A stretch of DNA of 64,000 nt from Dechloromonas sp. Dech2017 (lineage in GTDB: Bacteria > Pseudomonadota > Gammaproteobacteria > Burkholderiales > Rhodocyclaceae): positions 62,001 through 126,000 of the forward strand of contig SSXW01000005.1 of assembly GCA_009469585.1 (NCBI GenBank), read 5' to 3'. Position 1 is the first letter of the stretch. The number at the start of each line of letters is the position of its first letter. Below, piece after piece: positions 8,557 through 17,355 of this stretch. The notes under the pieces were generated by a model. The model had not been told where the DNA came from, searched no databases, and worked only from the letters and a program-made list of their open reading frames with translations. The position numbers and the translations under genes were made by a program.

Positions 8557-10320
8557 ATGGCCCAAGACGTCAAATCCCAGCTGAGCGCGCTGCTGCAACA
8601 GGCATTGGCCAGCGTTGCGCCCACTGCTGCCGAAACTCCCATCCATCTCGAGCGTCCGCGCGACGCCACGCACGGCGATTTTGCGACCAACCTGGCCATG
8701 CAGCTGGCCAAGGCGCTGAAGAAGAACCCGCGGGAAATCGCCAACCAGCTGCTCGCCGAATTGCCGCGCTCGGCGCTGGTCGTCAAGGCCGAAGTGGCCG
8801 GGGCCGGCTTCATCAATTTCACCCTCGATGCCGGGGCCAAGACCGGCATCGTGCGCACCGTGCTCGGCGAAGGCGCCAGCTTCGGGCGCTCATCGCTCGG
8901 CGGTGGCCAGAAGATCCAGGTCGAGTTCGTCTCGGCCAACCCGACCGGCCCGCTGCACGTCGGCCATGGCCGCGGCGCCGCCTACGGCGCCTCGCTGTCC
9001 AGCCTGCTGTCCTTCGCCGGCTGGGACGTCACCCGCGAGTACTACGTCAATGACGCCGGCCGGCAGATGGACATCCTCGGCCTGTCCACCTGGCTGCGCT
9101 ACCTCGACCAGCACGGCCAGTCCGTGCCCTTCCCGCCCAATGCCTACCAGGGTGACTACGTGCGCGACATGGCGCAGCAGATGACGGTGGCCCACGCCGC
9201 CAAGTTCGTCCGCCCCGCTGCCGACGTGGTGGCCGGCACGCCGGGCCTGCCCGAGGCCGGCCGGGCCGACGACGAAGCCAAGCAGCAGCGCGAGCTGCAC
9301 CTCGACGCGTTGATCGCCCGCGCCAAGGAACTGCTCGGCGGCGACTGGCACTACGTGCACCAGCATGCGCTGAACGAGCAGCTCGAGGATTGCCGCGACG
9401 ACCTCAAGGAGTTCGGCGTCGAATTCGAGGTGTGGTATTCCGAGAAGTCGCTCTACGACACCGGGCTGGTCGCCCGCTGCGTCGCCCTGCTCGAGCAAAA
9501 GGGCCGCATCTACCTGCAGAACGGTGCCAAGTGGTTCAAGTCGACCGCCTTCGGCGACGAGAAGGACCGCGTCGTGCAGCGCGAGAACGGCCTGTACACC
9601 TACTTCGCTTCCGACATCGCCTACCACCTGAACAAGTTCGAGCGCGGCTTCGACAAGGTCATCAACATCTGGGGCGCCGACCACCACGGCTACATCCCCC
9701 GCGTCACCGGCGCCATCAAGGCGCTCGACCTCGACAGCGACAAGCTGCACGTCGCCCTCGTCCAGTTCGCCGTGCTCTACCGCAACGGCCAGAAGGCCTC
9801 GATGTCCACCCGTTCCGGCGAGTTCGTCACGCTGCGCGAATTGCGCCGCGAAGTCGGCAACGACGCCTGCCGCTTCTTCTACGCGTTGCGCAAGTCCGAC
9901 CAGCACCTCGACTTCGACCTCGACCTGGCCAAGAGCCAGACCAACGAGAACCCGGTCTATTACATCCAGTACGCCCATGCCCGCATCTGCTCGGTGCTCG
10001 GGCAGTGGGCAGGTGACCCGGCGGCACTGGCCGAGGCCGATCTGTCGCTGTTGAGCAACCCGCGCGAACTGGCCATCGCCAACCAGCTGGCCCAGTTCCG
10101 CGAGGTGATCGAGAGCGCCGCCCGCGACCTGGCGCCGCATATGATCGCCTTCTACCTCAAGGACTTGGCCGGCGAGTTCCACGCCTGGTACAACGCCGAG
10201 CGCATGCTGGTCGACGACGCCGCCCTGCGCGATGCCCGCGTCGCGCTGGCCGCGGCGGTCCGTCAAACCATCCGCAACGGCATGGCGGTGCTCGGCGTCA
10301 GCTGTCCGGAATCGATGTAA
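8557..10320 (+). CDS. argS: Arginyl-tRNA synthetase
   Basis: Class I aminoacyl-tRNA synthetase, 587 aa, charging tRNA-Arg with arginine. It has the N-terminal Add-1 tRNA-binding domain (about 1-110), the HIGH-equivalent HVGHGRGAAYG after VEFVSANPTGPL, and a KMSKS-equivalent in KASMSTRSGEFVTL. The C-terminal DALR anticodon-binding domain includes YIQYAHARICSVL. The length is normal. It heads a same-strand run with a SPOR protein, dsbA and an SDR gene. A tRNA-Arg(CCG) gene is also in this window at 57.8 kb. Confidence 0.97.
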   Translation: MAQDVKSQLSALLQQALASVAPTAAETPIHLERPRDATHGDFATNLAMQLAKALKKNPREIANQLLAELPRSALVVKAEVAGAGFINFTLDAGAKTGIVRTVLGEGASFGRSSLGGGQKIQVEFVSANPTGPLHVGHGRGAAYGASLSSLLSFAGWDVTREYYVNDAGRQMDILGLSTWLRYLDQHGQSVPFPPNAYQGDYVRDMAQQMTVAHAAKFVRPAADVVAGTPGLPEAGRADDEAKQQRELHLDALIARAKELLGGDWHYVHQHALNEQLEDCRDDLKEFGVEFEVWYSEKSLYDTGLVARCVALLEQKGRIYLQNGAKWFKSTAFGDEKDRVVQRENGLYTYFASDIAYHLNKFERGFDKVINIWGADHHGYIPRVTGAIKALDLDSDKLHVALVQFAVLYRNGQKASMSTRSGEFVTLRELRREVGNDACRFFYALRKSDQHLDFDLDLAKSQTNENPVYYIQYAHARICSVLGQWAGDPAALAEADLSLLSNPRELAIANQLAQFREVIESAARDLAPHMIAFYLKDLAGEFHAWYNAERMLVDDAALRDARVALAAAVRQTIRNGMAVLGVSCPESM

Positions 10321-10328
10321 GGAAAGCC

Positions 10329-10958
10329 ATGAGTCGCGACATGAAGCCCCGCCGGCAGCAGCCGGCCAAAAAGAAATCCGGCGGCGGTACGCTGATCGGC
10401 ATGTTCATCGGCCTGGTGCTGGGTATCGGCATCGCCGCTGGCGTCGTCTGGTATCTCAACAAGTCGCCGCTGCCTTTCGTCGACCGCGTGCAGCCGACGC
10501 CCCGTCCCGAGGCCAACGGCGCCGCCGCCCAGCCCGGCCAGCCGCTGGCCCTGCCCGGCAAGCCGGGCGATCCGGTGCCGGAAAAGCGCTTCCAGTTCTA
10601 CGACATCCTGCCCGGCAAGTCCGATGCGGTGCCGGACAAGGCGCCCCGCCCGGCGGCCGGCGACGAGGCCAAGAAGGCCGACGCCAAGGCCGACAAGAAG
10701 GACGAGGCCAAGGAGCCGGCCAAGGAGTCGAAGACCCCGCTCTTCCTGCAGGCCGGTTCGTTCAGCACGGCGCAGGACGCTGACAACCAAAAGGCGAAAT
10801 TGGCGTTCATGGGGATAGAGGCCGTCGTCCAGCAGGTGATGATCCAGGACAAGACCTTTTACCGGGTCAGGGTCGGTCCCTACACGCGGATCGATGATTT
10901 GAACAAAACCCGGGCCGAACTTGCCAAATCCGGCATCGAAGCCCAGCTCGCCAAATAG
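10329..10958 (+). CDS. SPOR-domain membrane protein (FtsN-like)
   Basis: Bitopic inner-membrane protein of 209 aa. A short basic cytoplasmic tail (RRQQPAKKK) precedes one transmembrane helix (about 22-44). A Pro/Ala/Lys-rich periplasmic linker with KADAKADKKDEAKEP repeats follows. The C-terminal SPOR domain (about 135-208, PLFLQAGSFSTAQDADN to YRVRVGPYTR) binds denuded septal peptidoglycan. The layout is that of FtsN/DedD-type proteins. It begins 8 bp after argS and ends 9 bp before dsbA, so probable co-transcription. Confidence 0.9.
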   Translation: MSRDMKPRRQQPAKKKSGGGTLIGMFIGLVLGIGIAAGVVWYLNKSPLPFVDRVQPTPRPEANGAAAQPGQPLALPGKPGDPVPEKRFQFYDILPGKSDAVPDKAPRPAAGDEAKKADAKADKKDEAKEPAKESKTPLFLQAGSFSTAQDADNQKAKLAFMGIEAVVQQVMIQDKTFYRVRVGPYTRIDDLNKTRAELAKSGIEAQLAK

Positions 10959-10967
10959 GAGTAACGC

Positions 10968-11612
10968 ATGAAGGATACCCGTCGCCGTTTCGTCACTGCC
11001 GGTTTTGCCCTCTTTTCGGCGTTGACCGTAGCACTGCCGTCGTTTGCCCAGACGGCTGGCAAGGACTACACGCCGGTCATGCCGGTGCAGGCCACCGATG
11101 ATGCCGGCAAGGTTGAAGTCCTCGAATTCTTCAGCTACGGCTGCCCGCACTGCGCCGACTTCAATCCGCAGCTGCACGCCTGGGCTGGCAAGCTGCCGGG
11201 CGACGTCGTGCTCAAGAAGGTGCCGGTCACCTTTGGCCGCGCCGCCTGGGCCAATATCGCCAAGCTCTATTACACGCTGGAAATCACCGGCGACCTGGCG
11301 CGTCTCGATAGCGACGTATTCCGCGCCATCCACGGCGAGCGCATCAACCTCTTCGACGACAAGGTCGCCGCCGAGTGGGCGGTCAAGAAAGGCGTCGATC
11401 CCAAGAAGTTCGCCGACACCTTCAATTCCTTCGGCGTCATGAGCAAGGTCAAGCGCGGCGACCAGCTGGCCCAGGTCTACAAGATCCAGGGCGTGCCGGC
11501 GCTGGCCGTCGATGGCAAGTACCTGGTCGGTGGCAAGGATTTCAACGACACCCTGGCCATCGCCGACAAGCTGATCGCCAAGGCGCGCAGCGAGAAAGCC
11601 GGCAAGAAATAA
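10968..11612 (+). CDS. dsbA: Thiol:disulfide interchange protein DsbA
   Basis: Periplasmic disulfide oxidase, 214 aa. Signal peptide 1-28 (TRRRF followed by a hydrophobic core and SFAQ). The thioredoxin-fold active site is CPHC (C59, C62) in EFFSYGCPHC, and the cis-proline loop is QGVPALAV. It introduces disulfides in exported proteins and is reoxidised by DsbB, which is not in the window. SD AGGAG lies just before the ATG. Confidence 0.96.
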   Translation: MKDTRRRFVTAGFALFSALTVALPSFAQTAGKDYTPVMPVQATDDAGKVEVLEFFSYGCPHCADFNPQLHAWAGKLPGDVVLKKVPVTFGRAAWANIAKLYYTLEITGDLARLDSDVFRAIHGERINLFDDKVAAEWAVKKGVDPKKFADTFNSFGVMSKVKRGDQLAQVYKIQGVPALAVDGKYLVGGKDFNDTLAIADKLIAKARSEKAGKK

Positions 11613-12398
11613 TTGACCCTGAAGGTCGTCATCACGGGCGCCTCGTCGGGAATCGGCGAGGCGCTTGCCGTTTACTACGCTCGGCAGGGGGCGACCCTGG
11701 GCCTGATGGCGCGCCGCCGGGCCAGCCTCGACGAACTGAACTACCGCCTGGGCGGCGGCCACGCCTGCTACCCGCTCGACGTCACCGATGCCGCCGCGCT
11801 GCATGCGGCGGCGGCCGATTTCATGGGCCGCTTCGGAGCCCCCGACATCGTCATCGCCAACGCCGGCGTCTCGGCCGGCACGCTGACCGAATGCGAGGAG
11901 GATCTGGCCGCCTTCCGGCGGGTCATGGACACCAACGTCTTCGGCATGGCGGCGACCTTCGCGCCCTTCATCCCGGCCATGCAGGCGGCCGGCGGCGAAC
12001 CGCGCCAAAGGCAGCGCCTGGTCGGCATCGCCTCGGTCGCCGGCATCCGCGGCCTGCCCGGGGCCGAAGCCTATTCGGCGTCGAAGGCGGCGGCCATCAC
12101 CTACCTGGAAAGCCTGCGTCTCGAAATGCGCCCGCACGGCATCCGCGTGGTGACCATCGCGCCGGGCTACATCGCCACGCCGATGACCGCGGTCAACCCC
12201 TACAAGATGCCGTTTTTGCTGCCGGCCGACCAAGCCGCCGAACGCTTCGCCGCCGCCATCCGGGGCGGCACCAGCTATACGGTCATCCCGTGGCCGATGG
12301 GTGTCGTCGCCAAGCTGCTGCGCATGCTGCCCAACTGGCTGTATGACCGCCTGTTCACCAAGGCCCCGCGCAAGCCGCGCGGCCTGCTCCGCGACTGA
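11613..12398 (+). CDS. Short-chain dehydrogenase/reductase
   Basis: Classical SDR of 261 aa. It has the N-terminal cofactor motif TGASSGIG (residues 8-15), the NAG motif in IVIANAGVS, catalytic Ser in GIASVAG, and YSASK (Tyr-x3-Lys). The C-terminus (about 215-255) ends with a hydrophobic/basic tail suggesting membrane association, as in YqjQ-like SDRs. The substrate cannot be told from sequence. The start is TTG directly after the dsbA stop codon, which implies translational coupling. Confidence 0.88.
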   Translation: MTLKVVITGASSGIGEALAVYYARQGATLGLMARRRASLDELNYRLGGGHACYPLDVTDAAALHAAAADFMGRFGAPDIVIANAGVSAGTLTECEEDLAAFRRVMDTNVFGMAATFAPFIPAMQAAGGEPRQRQRLVGIASVAGIRGLPGAEAYSASKAAAITYLESLRLEMRPHGIRVVTIAPGYIATPMTAVNPYKMPFLLPADQAAERFAAAIRGGTSYTVIPWPMGVVAKLLRMLPNWLYDRLFTKAPRKPRGLLRD

Positions 12399-12401
12399 AA
12401 A

Positions 12402-12587
12402 TCAGGCTGCCGGAGAATCGCCACCCCCTTCGGCGATCCCGCTGGTTTCAGTGAAGTAGCCGTGCAGCGGGCATTCCCGGCCGGGCGGACAATCATGCTC
12501 ATGGGCGCATTCGGCTTGCGTTTCGTCGGTCAGGACCATTTCATGGACGGCTTCGCAACGCGCGATCGGTGAGTCGATGATGGACAT
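12402..12587 (-). CDS. Cys/His-rich small protein, 61 aa
   Basis: Unrecognised miniprotein. It starts with ATG behind a strong SD (GAGGAG, spacing about 6). Its centre carries a dense putative metal-binding cluster: C27-x-H29-x-H31-x-C33-x5-C39-x2-H42, with C11 and H15 upstream. The tail is Gly/Ser-rich. Length and composition suggest a zinc- or other metal-binding peptide. It is convergent with the SDR gene and divergent from thiS. The function is unknown. Confidence 0.7.
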   Translation of the reverse strand: MSIIDSPIARCEAVHEMVLTDETQAECAHEHDCPPGRECPLHGYFTETSGIAEGGGDSPAA

Positions 12588-12690
12588 TTTGCGCTCCTCG
12601 CTATGTGGTTTCCGTTTTCACTATAGGCGACGATACGGCGAATATCTGCCCGAAATTGATAGCAACGGATGCCTGCCCGGCAGGCGGCCT

Positions 12691-12699
12691 TGCTAAAAT
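12691..12699 (+). promoter_or_regulatory. thiS: Extended -10 promoter of thiS
   Basis: TGC-TAAAAT is an extended -10 element ending 6 bp before the thiS ATG. That spacing puts the expected transcription start on the start codon itself. No SD precedes the ATG, so thiS is probably translated from a leaderless mRNA. Confidence 0.5.
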
Positions 12700-12705
12700 A
12701 CGCCG

Positions 12706-12909
12706 ATGCTCGAACTCAAGATCAACGGCGAAATTCGCCAGTTTCCGCAGGCCCTGACCGTGGCCGGCCTGGTTGACCAGCTGGGCTACGCCGGCAAGCG
12801 CATCGCCATCGAACGCAACGGCGAGATCGTGCCGAAAGGCCTGCACGCGACCACCGAGCTCAACCCGGGCGACCAGCTGGAAATCGTCGTCGCCGTCGGC
12901 GGCGGCTAG
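12706..12909 (+). CDS. thiS: Sulfur carrier protein ThiS
   Basis: Ubiquitin-fold sulfur carrier of thiazole synthesis, 67 aa. The N-terminal MLELKINGE strand and the C-terminal GG tail (VVAVGGG), where the thiocarboxylate forms, are diagnostic. The NPGDQLEIV segment is typical. It delivers sulfur to ThiG, encoded 90 bp downstream. The enzyme that activates it (ThiF) is not in this window. Confidence 0.95.
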   Translation: MLELKINGEIRQFPQALTVAGLVDQLGYAGKRIAIERNGEIVPKGLHATTELNPGDQLEIVVAVGGG

Positions 12910-12999
12910 GATCGCGTTGTTGGGATCGAGCAAGGTCCTTTCCCTGTCCGCAGCCCGCGCTTACTAACAGCTAATCGCTAACATCCAGGCAACCAACCC

Positions 13000-13782
13000 A
13001 TGCACCAACTGACCATCGCCGGCAAGGCCTACCGTTCGCGCTTGCTGGTCGGCACCGGCAAGTATCGCGACTTCACCCAGACGCGGGCGGCCATCGACGC
13101 CTCGGGCGCCGAAATCGTCACCGTCGCCATCCGCCGCACCAACATCGGCCAGGACGCCAGCCAGCCCAACCTGCTCGACGCCGTGCCGCCGTCGCAATTC
13201 ACCATCCTGCCCAACACCGCCGGCTGCTACACGGCCGACGACGCGGTGCGCACGCTGCGCCTGGCGCGCGAACTGCTCGACGGCCACGCGCTGTGCAAGC
13301 TGGAAGTGCTGGGCGACCCGACCAACCTCTTCCCCAACATGCCGGAAACCCTGAGGGCCGCCGAAACCCTGGTCAGGGAAGGCTTCGAGGTCATGGTGTA
13401 CTGCGCCGACGACCCCATCCAGTGCAAGATGCTCGAAGAGATCGGCTGCGTCGCGGTGATGCCGCTGGCCTCGCTGATCGGCTCCGGCATGGGCATCGTC
13501 AATCCGTGGAACCTGCGCCTGATCATCGATAACGCCAAGGTGCCGATCATCGTCGATGCCGGCGTCGGCACCGCCTCGGATGCGACCATCGCCATGGAGC
13601 TGGGCTGCGACGGCGTGCTGATGAATACCGCCATCGCCCACGCCAGGGACCCCGTGCTGATGGCCAGCGCCATGAAGAAGGGCATCGAGGCCGGGCGCGA
13701 GGCCTTCCTGGCCGGCCGCATGGCCCGCAAATACTACTCGGCCGACCCCTCGTCGCCGACTTCCGGACTGATCGGCTCATGA
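13000..13782 (+). CDS. thiG: Thiazole synthase
   Basis: ThiG, 260 aa, forms the thiazole phosphate of thiamine from deoxyxylulose phosphate, dehydroglycine and ThiS thiocarboxylate. The TIM-barrel signatures include [18 protein letters not shown] (with the Schiff-base lysine), and [11 protein letters not shown] plus [12 protein letters not shown] for phosphate binding. Full length. It overlaps trmB by 4 bp (ATGA). A second thiamine gene, thiL, lies at 60 kb. Confidence 0.97.
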   Translation: MHQLTIAGKAYRSRLLVGTGKYRDFTQTRAAIDASGAEIVTVAIRRTNIGQDASQPNLLDAVPPSQFTILPNTAGCYTADDAVRTLRLARELLDGHALCKLEVLGDPTNLFPNMPETLRAAETLVREGFEVMVYCADDPIQCKMLEEIGCVAVMPLASLIGSGMGIVNPWNLRLIIDNAKVPIIVDAGVGTASDATIAMELGCDGVLMNTAIAHARDPVLMASAMKKGIEAGREAFLAGRMARKYYSADPSSPTSGLIGS

Positions 13783-14573
13783 GCGACGTTCCCCTGATCC
13801 ATCCCGCCGCCGAAGGCGACGAAGGCGAATACCGGGCTGGCCGCGCCGGCCACGGCCACATCAAGAGCTATGTGCGCCGGGCCGGCCGCATGTCCGATGC
13901 GCAGCATCGGTACTTCGCCGAGATGATGCCGAAGATCGGCATTCCCTATCAGCCGTCAAATATCGATCTTGCTGCGGTCTACGGCAGAAATGCGCCGAAA
14001 ATCCTCGAAATCGGCTGTGGCATGGGCGAGACGACGGCGAAAATCGCCGAAGCCAATCCGCAGAACGACTATTTCGGCCTTGAAGTCCATGTCCCCGGCG
14101 TCGGCGCCCTGTGCAAGCTGGCGGCCGAAAAAGGGCTGGCCAACCTGCGCATTGGCAATCACGACGCCGTCGAAGTGGTGCGCGACATGCTGCCCGAGCA
14201 TTCGCTGGACGGCGCCCACGTCTTCTTCCCCGACCCCTGGCACAAGACGCGCCACAACAAGCGGCGGCTGATCCAGTCGCCCTTCGTCGCGCTGCTCGCC
14301 TCGCGCCTCAAGCCGGGCGGCTATTTCCACTGCGCCACCGACTGGGAAAACTACGCGCTGCAGATGCTCGATGTGCTCGGCCGCGAACCGAGCCTGCACA
14401 ACAGCGTCGCCGATCCGACGCCGCAAGCCCTGGCCGCGGCGCTCGCGGCCGACAGCACCGAAGGCCTGGCCGGCTTCGCGCCGCGCCCGGACTACCGGCC
14501 GCTGACCAAATTCGAAAACCGCGGCATCCGCCTCGGGCACGGCGTCTGGGACGTCATTTTCACCAAGAAATAA
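13779..14573 (+). CDS. trmB: tRNA (guanine-N7-)-methyltransferase
   Basis: SAM-dependent enzyme making m7G46 in tRNA, 264 aa. Motifs: the SAM loop [14 protein letters not shown], the acidic LEVHVPG, and the family hallmark [15 protein letters not shown]. The roughly 30-residue N-terminal extension before the [10 protein letters not shown] segment is common in betaproteobacteria. It starts inside the thiG stop codon (ATGA). Confidence 0.96.
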   Translation: MSDVPLIHPAAEGDEGEYRAGRAGHGHIKSYVRRAGRMSDAQHRYFAEMMPKIGIPYQPSNIDLAAVYGRNAPKILEIGCGMGETTAKIAEANPQNDYFGLEVHVPGVGALCKLAAEKGLANLRIGNHDAVEVVRDMLPEHSLDGAHVFFPDPWHKTRHNKRRLIQSPFVALLASRLKPGGYFHCATDWENYALQMLDVLGREPSLHNSVADPTPQALAAALAADSTEGLAGFAPRPDYRPLTKFENRGIRLGHGVWDVIFTKK

Positions 14574-14585
14574 CCGGAAATAATT

Positions 14586-15503
14586 ATGTGGTTCAAGAAT
14601 CTCCAGCTTTACCGCTTGCCCAGGCCGTGGGCCATCGACCTCGCCAAATTCGACGAACAACTGGCCCGCGGCCCCTTCGTCAAATGCCCGAGCAACCAGC
14701 CGCTCAGCCGCGGCTGGGTGTCGCCGCGTCGTGACGGCGCCCTGGTCTACTCCCTCGGCGGCCAGTGGATGATCGCCCTCAGCGTCGAACAGCGCCTGCT
14801 GCCCTCGTCGGTGGTCAACGACGAGGTCAAGGAGCGGGCCGAGACCATCGAGGAACAGCAGGGCTACGCTCCCGGCCGCAAGCAGTTGAAGGAACTGCGC
14901 GAGCGCGTCACCGAGGAACTGATGCCGCGCGCCTTCACCAAGCGGCGCACCACCTACGTCTGGGTCGACCCGCAGAACGGCTGGTTCTGCGTCGATGCCG
15001 CCAGCCCGGCCAAGGCCGAGGAAGTCATCGAACACCTGCGCCACTGCCTGGACGACTTCCCGCTCAGCCTGGTGCACACGCAAATCTCGCCGCAAACCGC
15101 GATGGCCGACTGGCTGGCCGGCGGCGAAGCGCCCGCCGGCTTCACCATCGACCGCGACTGCGAACTGAAGGCGGTCGGCGACGAGAAGGCCGCCGTGCGC
15201 TACGTCCGCCACCCGCTCGACGGCGAGATCATCGAAGGCGAGATCAAGGCCCACCTGGCCAGCGGCAAGCTGCCGACCAAGCTGGCCCTGACCTGGGACG
15301 ACCGAATTTCCTTCGTGCTCGGCGAAAAGCTCGAAGTCAAGCGCCTCGCCTTCCTCGACCTGTTGAAGGAAGAGGCCGAGAAAAGCGCCGAACGCGCCGA
15401 CGAACAGTTCGACGCCGATTTCGCGCTGATGACCGGCGAACTGGCCCGCTTCTTGCCGCAATTGATCGCCGCGCTGGGCGGCGAGGTGACCGAGGAAAAA
15501 TGA
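14586..15503 (+). CDS. rdgC: Recombination-associated protein RdgC
   Basis: Nucleoid-associated ring-forming DNA-binding protein of 305 aa that modulates RecA loading. The N-terminus MWFKNLQLYRLP and SRGWVSP, the VKERAETIEEQQG block and the acidic C-terminal helix region (EKSAERADEQFDADFALMTG) match the family end to end. It begins 12 bp after trmB and overlaps the next ORF by 4 bp. Confidence 0.95.
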   Translation: MWFKNLQLYRLPRPWAIDLAKFDEQLARGPFVKCPSNQPLSRGWVSPRRDGALVYSLGGQWMIALSVEQRLLPSSVVNDEVKERAETIEEQQGYAPGRKQLKELRERVTEELMPRAFTKRRTTYVWVDPQNGWFCVDAASPAKAEEVIEHLRHCLDDFPLSLVHTQISPQTAMADWLAGGEAPAGFTIDRDCELKAVGDEKAAVRYVRHPLDGEIIEGEIKAHLASGKLPTKLALTWDDRISFVLGEKLEVKRLAFLDLLKEEAEKSAERADEQFDADFALMTGELARFLPQLIAALGGEVTEEK

Positions 15504-15886
15504 GCGCCTGCCCGTGCGGCAGCGGCCAGGCCTACGCCGCCTGCTGCCAGCCGCTGCACGCCGGTAACACCCCGGCGCCCACCGCCGAGGCGCTGATGCG
15601 CTCGCGCTACAGCGCCTACGTGCACAGGCTGGAAAGCTACCTGCTGGCCACCTGGCACCCGTCAACGCGGCCCAGCGAACTCGACCTTGCCGCCGATGCG
15701 TCGAAATGGCTGGGGCTGGAGGTTCGGTGCCACGACGTGCAGGACGACAGCCACGCCAGCGTCGAATTCGTCGCCCGCTACCGCCTCGCCGGCCGCGGCC
15801 ACCGCCTGCACGAGATCAGCCGCTTCGTCCGCGAGGATGGCCGCTGGTACTACATCGACGGCGACCTGCTCGGCCGCGACAGCTGA
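15500..15886 (+). CDS. YchJ/UPF0225 family SEC-C zinc-finger protein
   Basis: 128-aa protein with an N-terminal SEC-C-like zinc-binding segment (CPCGSGQAYAACC, residues 4-16) and the RSRYSAYVHR motif. An NTF2-like body follows (VEFVARYR, HEISRFVREDGRWYYIDGD). YchJ-family proteins lack a well-defined role. Its ATG overlaps the rdgC TGA, so it is probably the last gene of the trmB-rdgC run. The longer ORF in this frame begins inside rdgC and is not real. Confidence 0.9.
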   Translation: MSACPCGSGQAYAACCQPLHAGNTPAPTAEALMRSRYSAYVHRLESYLLATWHPSTRPSELDLAADASKWLGLEVRCHDVQDDSHASVEFVARYRLAGRGHRLHEISRFVREDGRWYYIDGDLLGRDS

Positions 15887-15923
15887 ATATTTCGATTTTG
15901 GGTGAAATTTGCGGTTGACCGTG
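15887..15923 (+). repeat. Dispersed AT/GTCGAC repeat, copy E
   Basis: Diverged copy directly after the ychJ-like stop codon: ATATTTCGATTTTGG, a short variable part, then GCGGTTGACCGTGG. The rest of the spacer to 16074 shows a short inverted repeat (AATTCA...TGAATT at 15973-15989) and nothing else clear. Confidence 0.55.
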
Positions 15924-16074
15924 GGAGTGGGTAATCGGCCTCAAGCAACAATCGCCAACGCCAAAAAGCGGGAATTCAAGGCCTGAATTAGCCGGCCTGC
16001 GCCGGATTGCGTGCAAATGTTGTGGAATGGCTAAGCGGTGGGCCGCTCGTCTGAGCATCCGGTTGATCGAGAGT

Positions 16075-16299
16075 TCACGGCTTGCTGGGCCAGGCGATTT
16101 GTACCTGCCTGTGTTGCATAACACAGTCGCGGAGATAAAGATTGATAAGGCTTTGGTAGGGGACTCCAGCCTCGACCGCCATGCGCTTGAAATAGACAAC
16201 AACGTCTTCGGAGAGGCGCATGGTGACAGGCGTCTTGAGCTTGGAGGCGTAGGGATTCCGACGAGACTTCATTTTCGAGAGATCGAATTCATCCTTCAT
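16075..16299 (-). CDS. brnA: BrnA-family antitoxin
   Basis: Type II antitoxin of 74 aa with a ribbon-helix-helix-type C-terminal DNA-binding region. TPVTMRLSEDVVVYFKRMAVEAGVPYQSLINLYLRDC is the CopG-like strand-helix-helix, preceded by a basic linker (KSRRNPYASKL). It is encoded second in the pair, 6 bp after brnT, which is the usual toxin-first BrnT-BrnA order. It should bind BrnT and the upstream palindrome. Confidence 0.9.
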   Translation of the reverse strand: MKDEFDLSKMKSRRNPYASKLKTPVTMRLSEDVVVYFKRMAVEAGVPYQSLINLYLRDCVMQHRQVQIAWPSKP

Positions 16300-16305
16300 G
16301 GTTTC

Positions 16306-16584
16306 TCACTTTCCATAAAACGCGCTTTCATGCTTGGTCGCCTTGCGGGCGGAAATGATGCGAATGACGTGACCCGCTTCCCGTTCGCAGTGAGCGACAA
16401 TCAGCAGTCTCGACTCCGTGCTCATGCCCAGCAACAGAAAACGCTCTTCATCAGATGAGTGGTCATCATCGAAGAACTGGACAGCGAATTCATCGTAGAA
16501 GGCAGATTGGGCTTCCTCAAAGGAAACGCCGTGCTTCTTGATGTTTGCCGTGGCCTTGGCTGAATCCCACTCGAACTTTATCAT
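16306..16584 (-). CDS. brnT: BrnT-family toxin (RelE-like ribonuclease)
   Basis: 92-aa toxin matching BrnT. The N-terminus IKFEWDSAKATANIKKHGVSFEEAQSAF is the family hallmark. SSDEERFLLLGMS, LLIVAHCER and the IRIISARKATKHE C-terminus with catalytic Arg/His positions follow. BrnT is a RelE-fold ribosome-independent RNase that stops growth. The start codon lies inside a 25-bp palindrome. Base composition of the pair is visibly less GC-rich than the neighbours, consistent with acquisition by transfer. Confidence 0.93.
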   Translation of the reverse strand: MIKFEWDSAKATANIKKHGVSFEEAQSAFYDEFAVQFFDDDHSSDEERFLLLGMSTESRLLIVAHCEREAGHVIRIISARKATKHESAFYGK

Positions 16585-16604
16585 ACGTACAGTGTATGTA
16601 TGAT
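16580..16604. promoter_or_regulatory. Palindromic brnTA operator
   Basis: ATCATAC and GTATGAT flank a near-symmetric centre (GTACAGTGTAT). The 25 bp are self-complementary except for one mismatched pair and the central base. It overlaps the brnT start codon, as expected for an autorepressed toxin-antitoxin operator bound by BrnA or BrnAT. Confidence 0.65.
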
Positions 16605-16815
16605 CGGGTGGATGTCAAGCAAACCCAAACCGTTTAGTTCTGCCGTGGCCGCAGGCGGTTGGCTGGAGCAGGCGCATGGCGGCGGGTTTGCCGCTTGCCA
16701 GTTGAGTGATGGTCTTCGTTTCAGGCTGTCACCGCCCGCCAATTTCGCAATTCTTCACACGCCCTTCACCCTCATGGTCTAGCATGAATCTCCCAACTTC
16801 ATCGGAGCAATCATC

Positions 16816-17223
16816 ATGGGTCTTCTCGATTCCGTCGTCGGCGCGTTGGCCGGCGGGCAAGGGGGTGGCGGCAATGGCCTGGTCGGGGTCGTCATGCAGT
16901 TGATCAACCAGCAGCCGGGCGGTTTGGCCGGGTTGGTGCAGTCTTTCCAGCAGGGCGGGCTGGGCGAGATCGTCGATTCGTGGGTGTCGACCGGGCGTAA
17001 CCTGCCGGTTTTGGCCGAGCAGTTGCAGGGCGTGCTCGGCGGCGGCCAGTTGCAGGACATTGCGGCGCAGCTCGGAGTGTCGCCGGAGCAGGCGGCGGGC
17101 AGCCTGGCCGATCTGTTGCCGCAGGTCGTCGACCGGCTGACGCCGGACGGCGCCTTGCCGCAGGGTGGCGACCTGCTCGGCCAGGGGATGGACTTGCTGA
17201 AGCGGGGCGGCCTGCTCGGTTGA
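16816..17223 (+). CDS. YidB/DUF937 family protein
   Basis: 135-aa, Gly/Leu/Gln-rich cytoplasmic-looking protein of the YidB (DUF937) family. MGLLDSVVGALAGG, the GGLAGLVQSFQQGGLGEIVDSWVSTG block and LGVSPEQAAGSLADLLPQVVDRLTPDG with a C-terminal LLKRGGLLG are characteristic. Function is not established. The 211-bp spacer upstream has no recognisable gene or promoter. Confidence 0.88.
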   Translation: MGLLDSVVGALAGGQGGGGNGLVGVVMQLINQQPGGLAGLVQSFQQGGLGEIVDSWVSTGRNLPVLAEQLQGVLGGGQLQDIAAQLGVSPEQAAGSLADLLPQVVDRLTPDGALPQGGDLLGQGMDLLKRGGLLG

Positions 17224-17355
17224 GCCGATGGCGGGAGCTTTTTGGCCGGTACGGCGGTCCATCCTGCAGGTGCCCGGTGGCGAGCGATGGCCTGAGCGGT
17301 CTTTCGGTCGGCGCCGGCATCCTGCCAAGCCTGCTAATTTCATGGAGAGTCATCA

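Noticed and set aside
8890..10266. 458-codon minus-strand frame opposite argS
   Set aside because: Antisense to a complete ArgS; Val/Ala/Gly-rich shadow.
10263..12233. 656-codon minus-strand frame across argS, SPOR, dsbA and SDR genes
   Set aside because: It crosses four genes whose plus-strand products are recognisable; no domain is visible.
16706..16903. Small plus-strand ORF before the DUF937 gene
   Set aside because: It overlaps the start of the DUF937 gene out of frame, has no SD, and its product is Ser/Pro-rich without family features.
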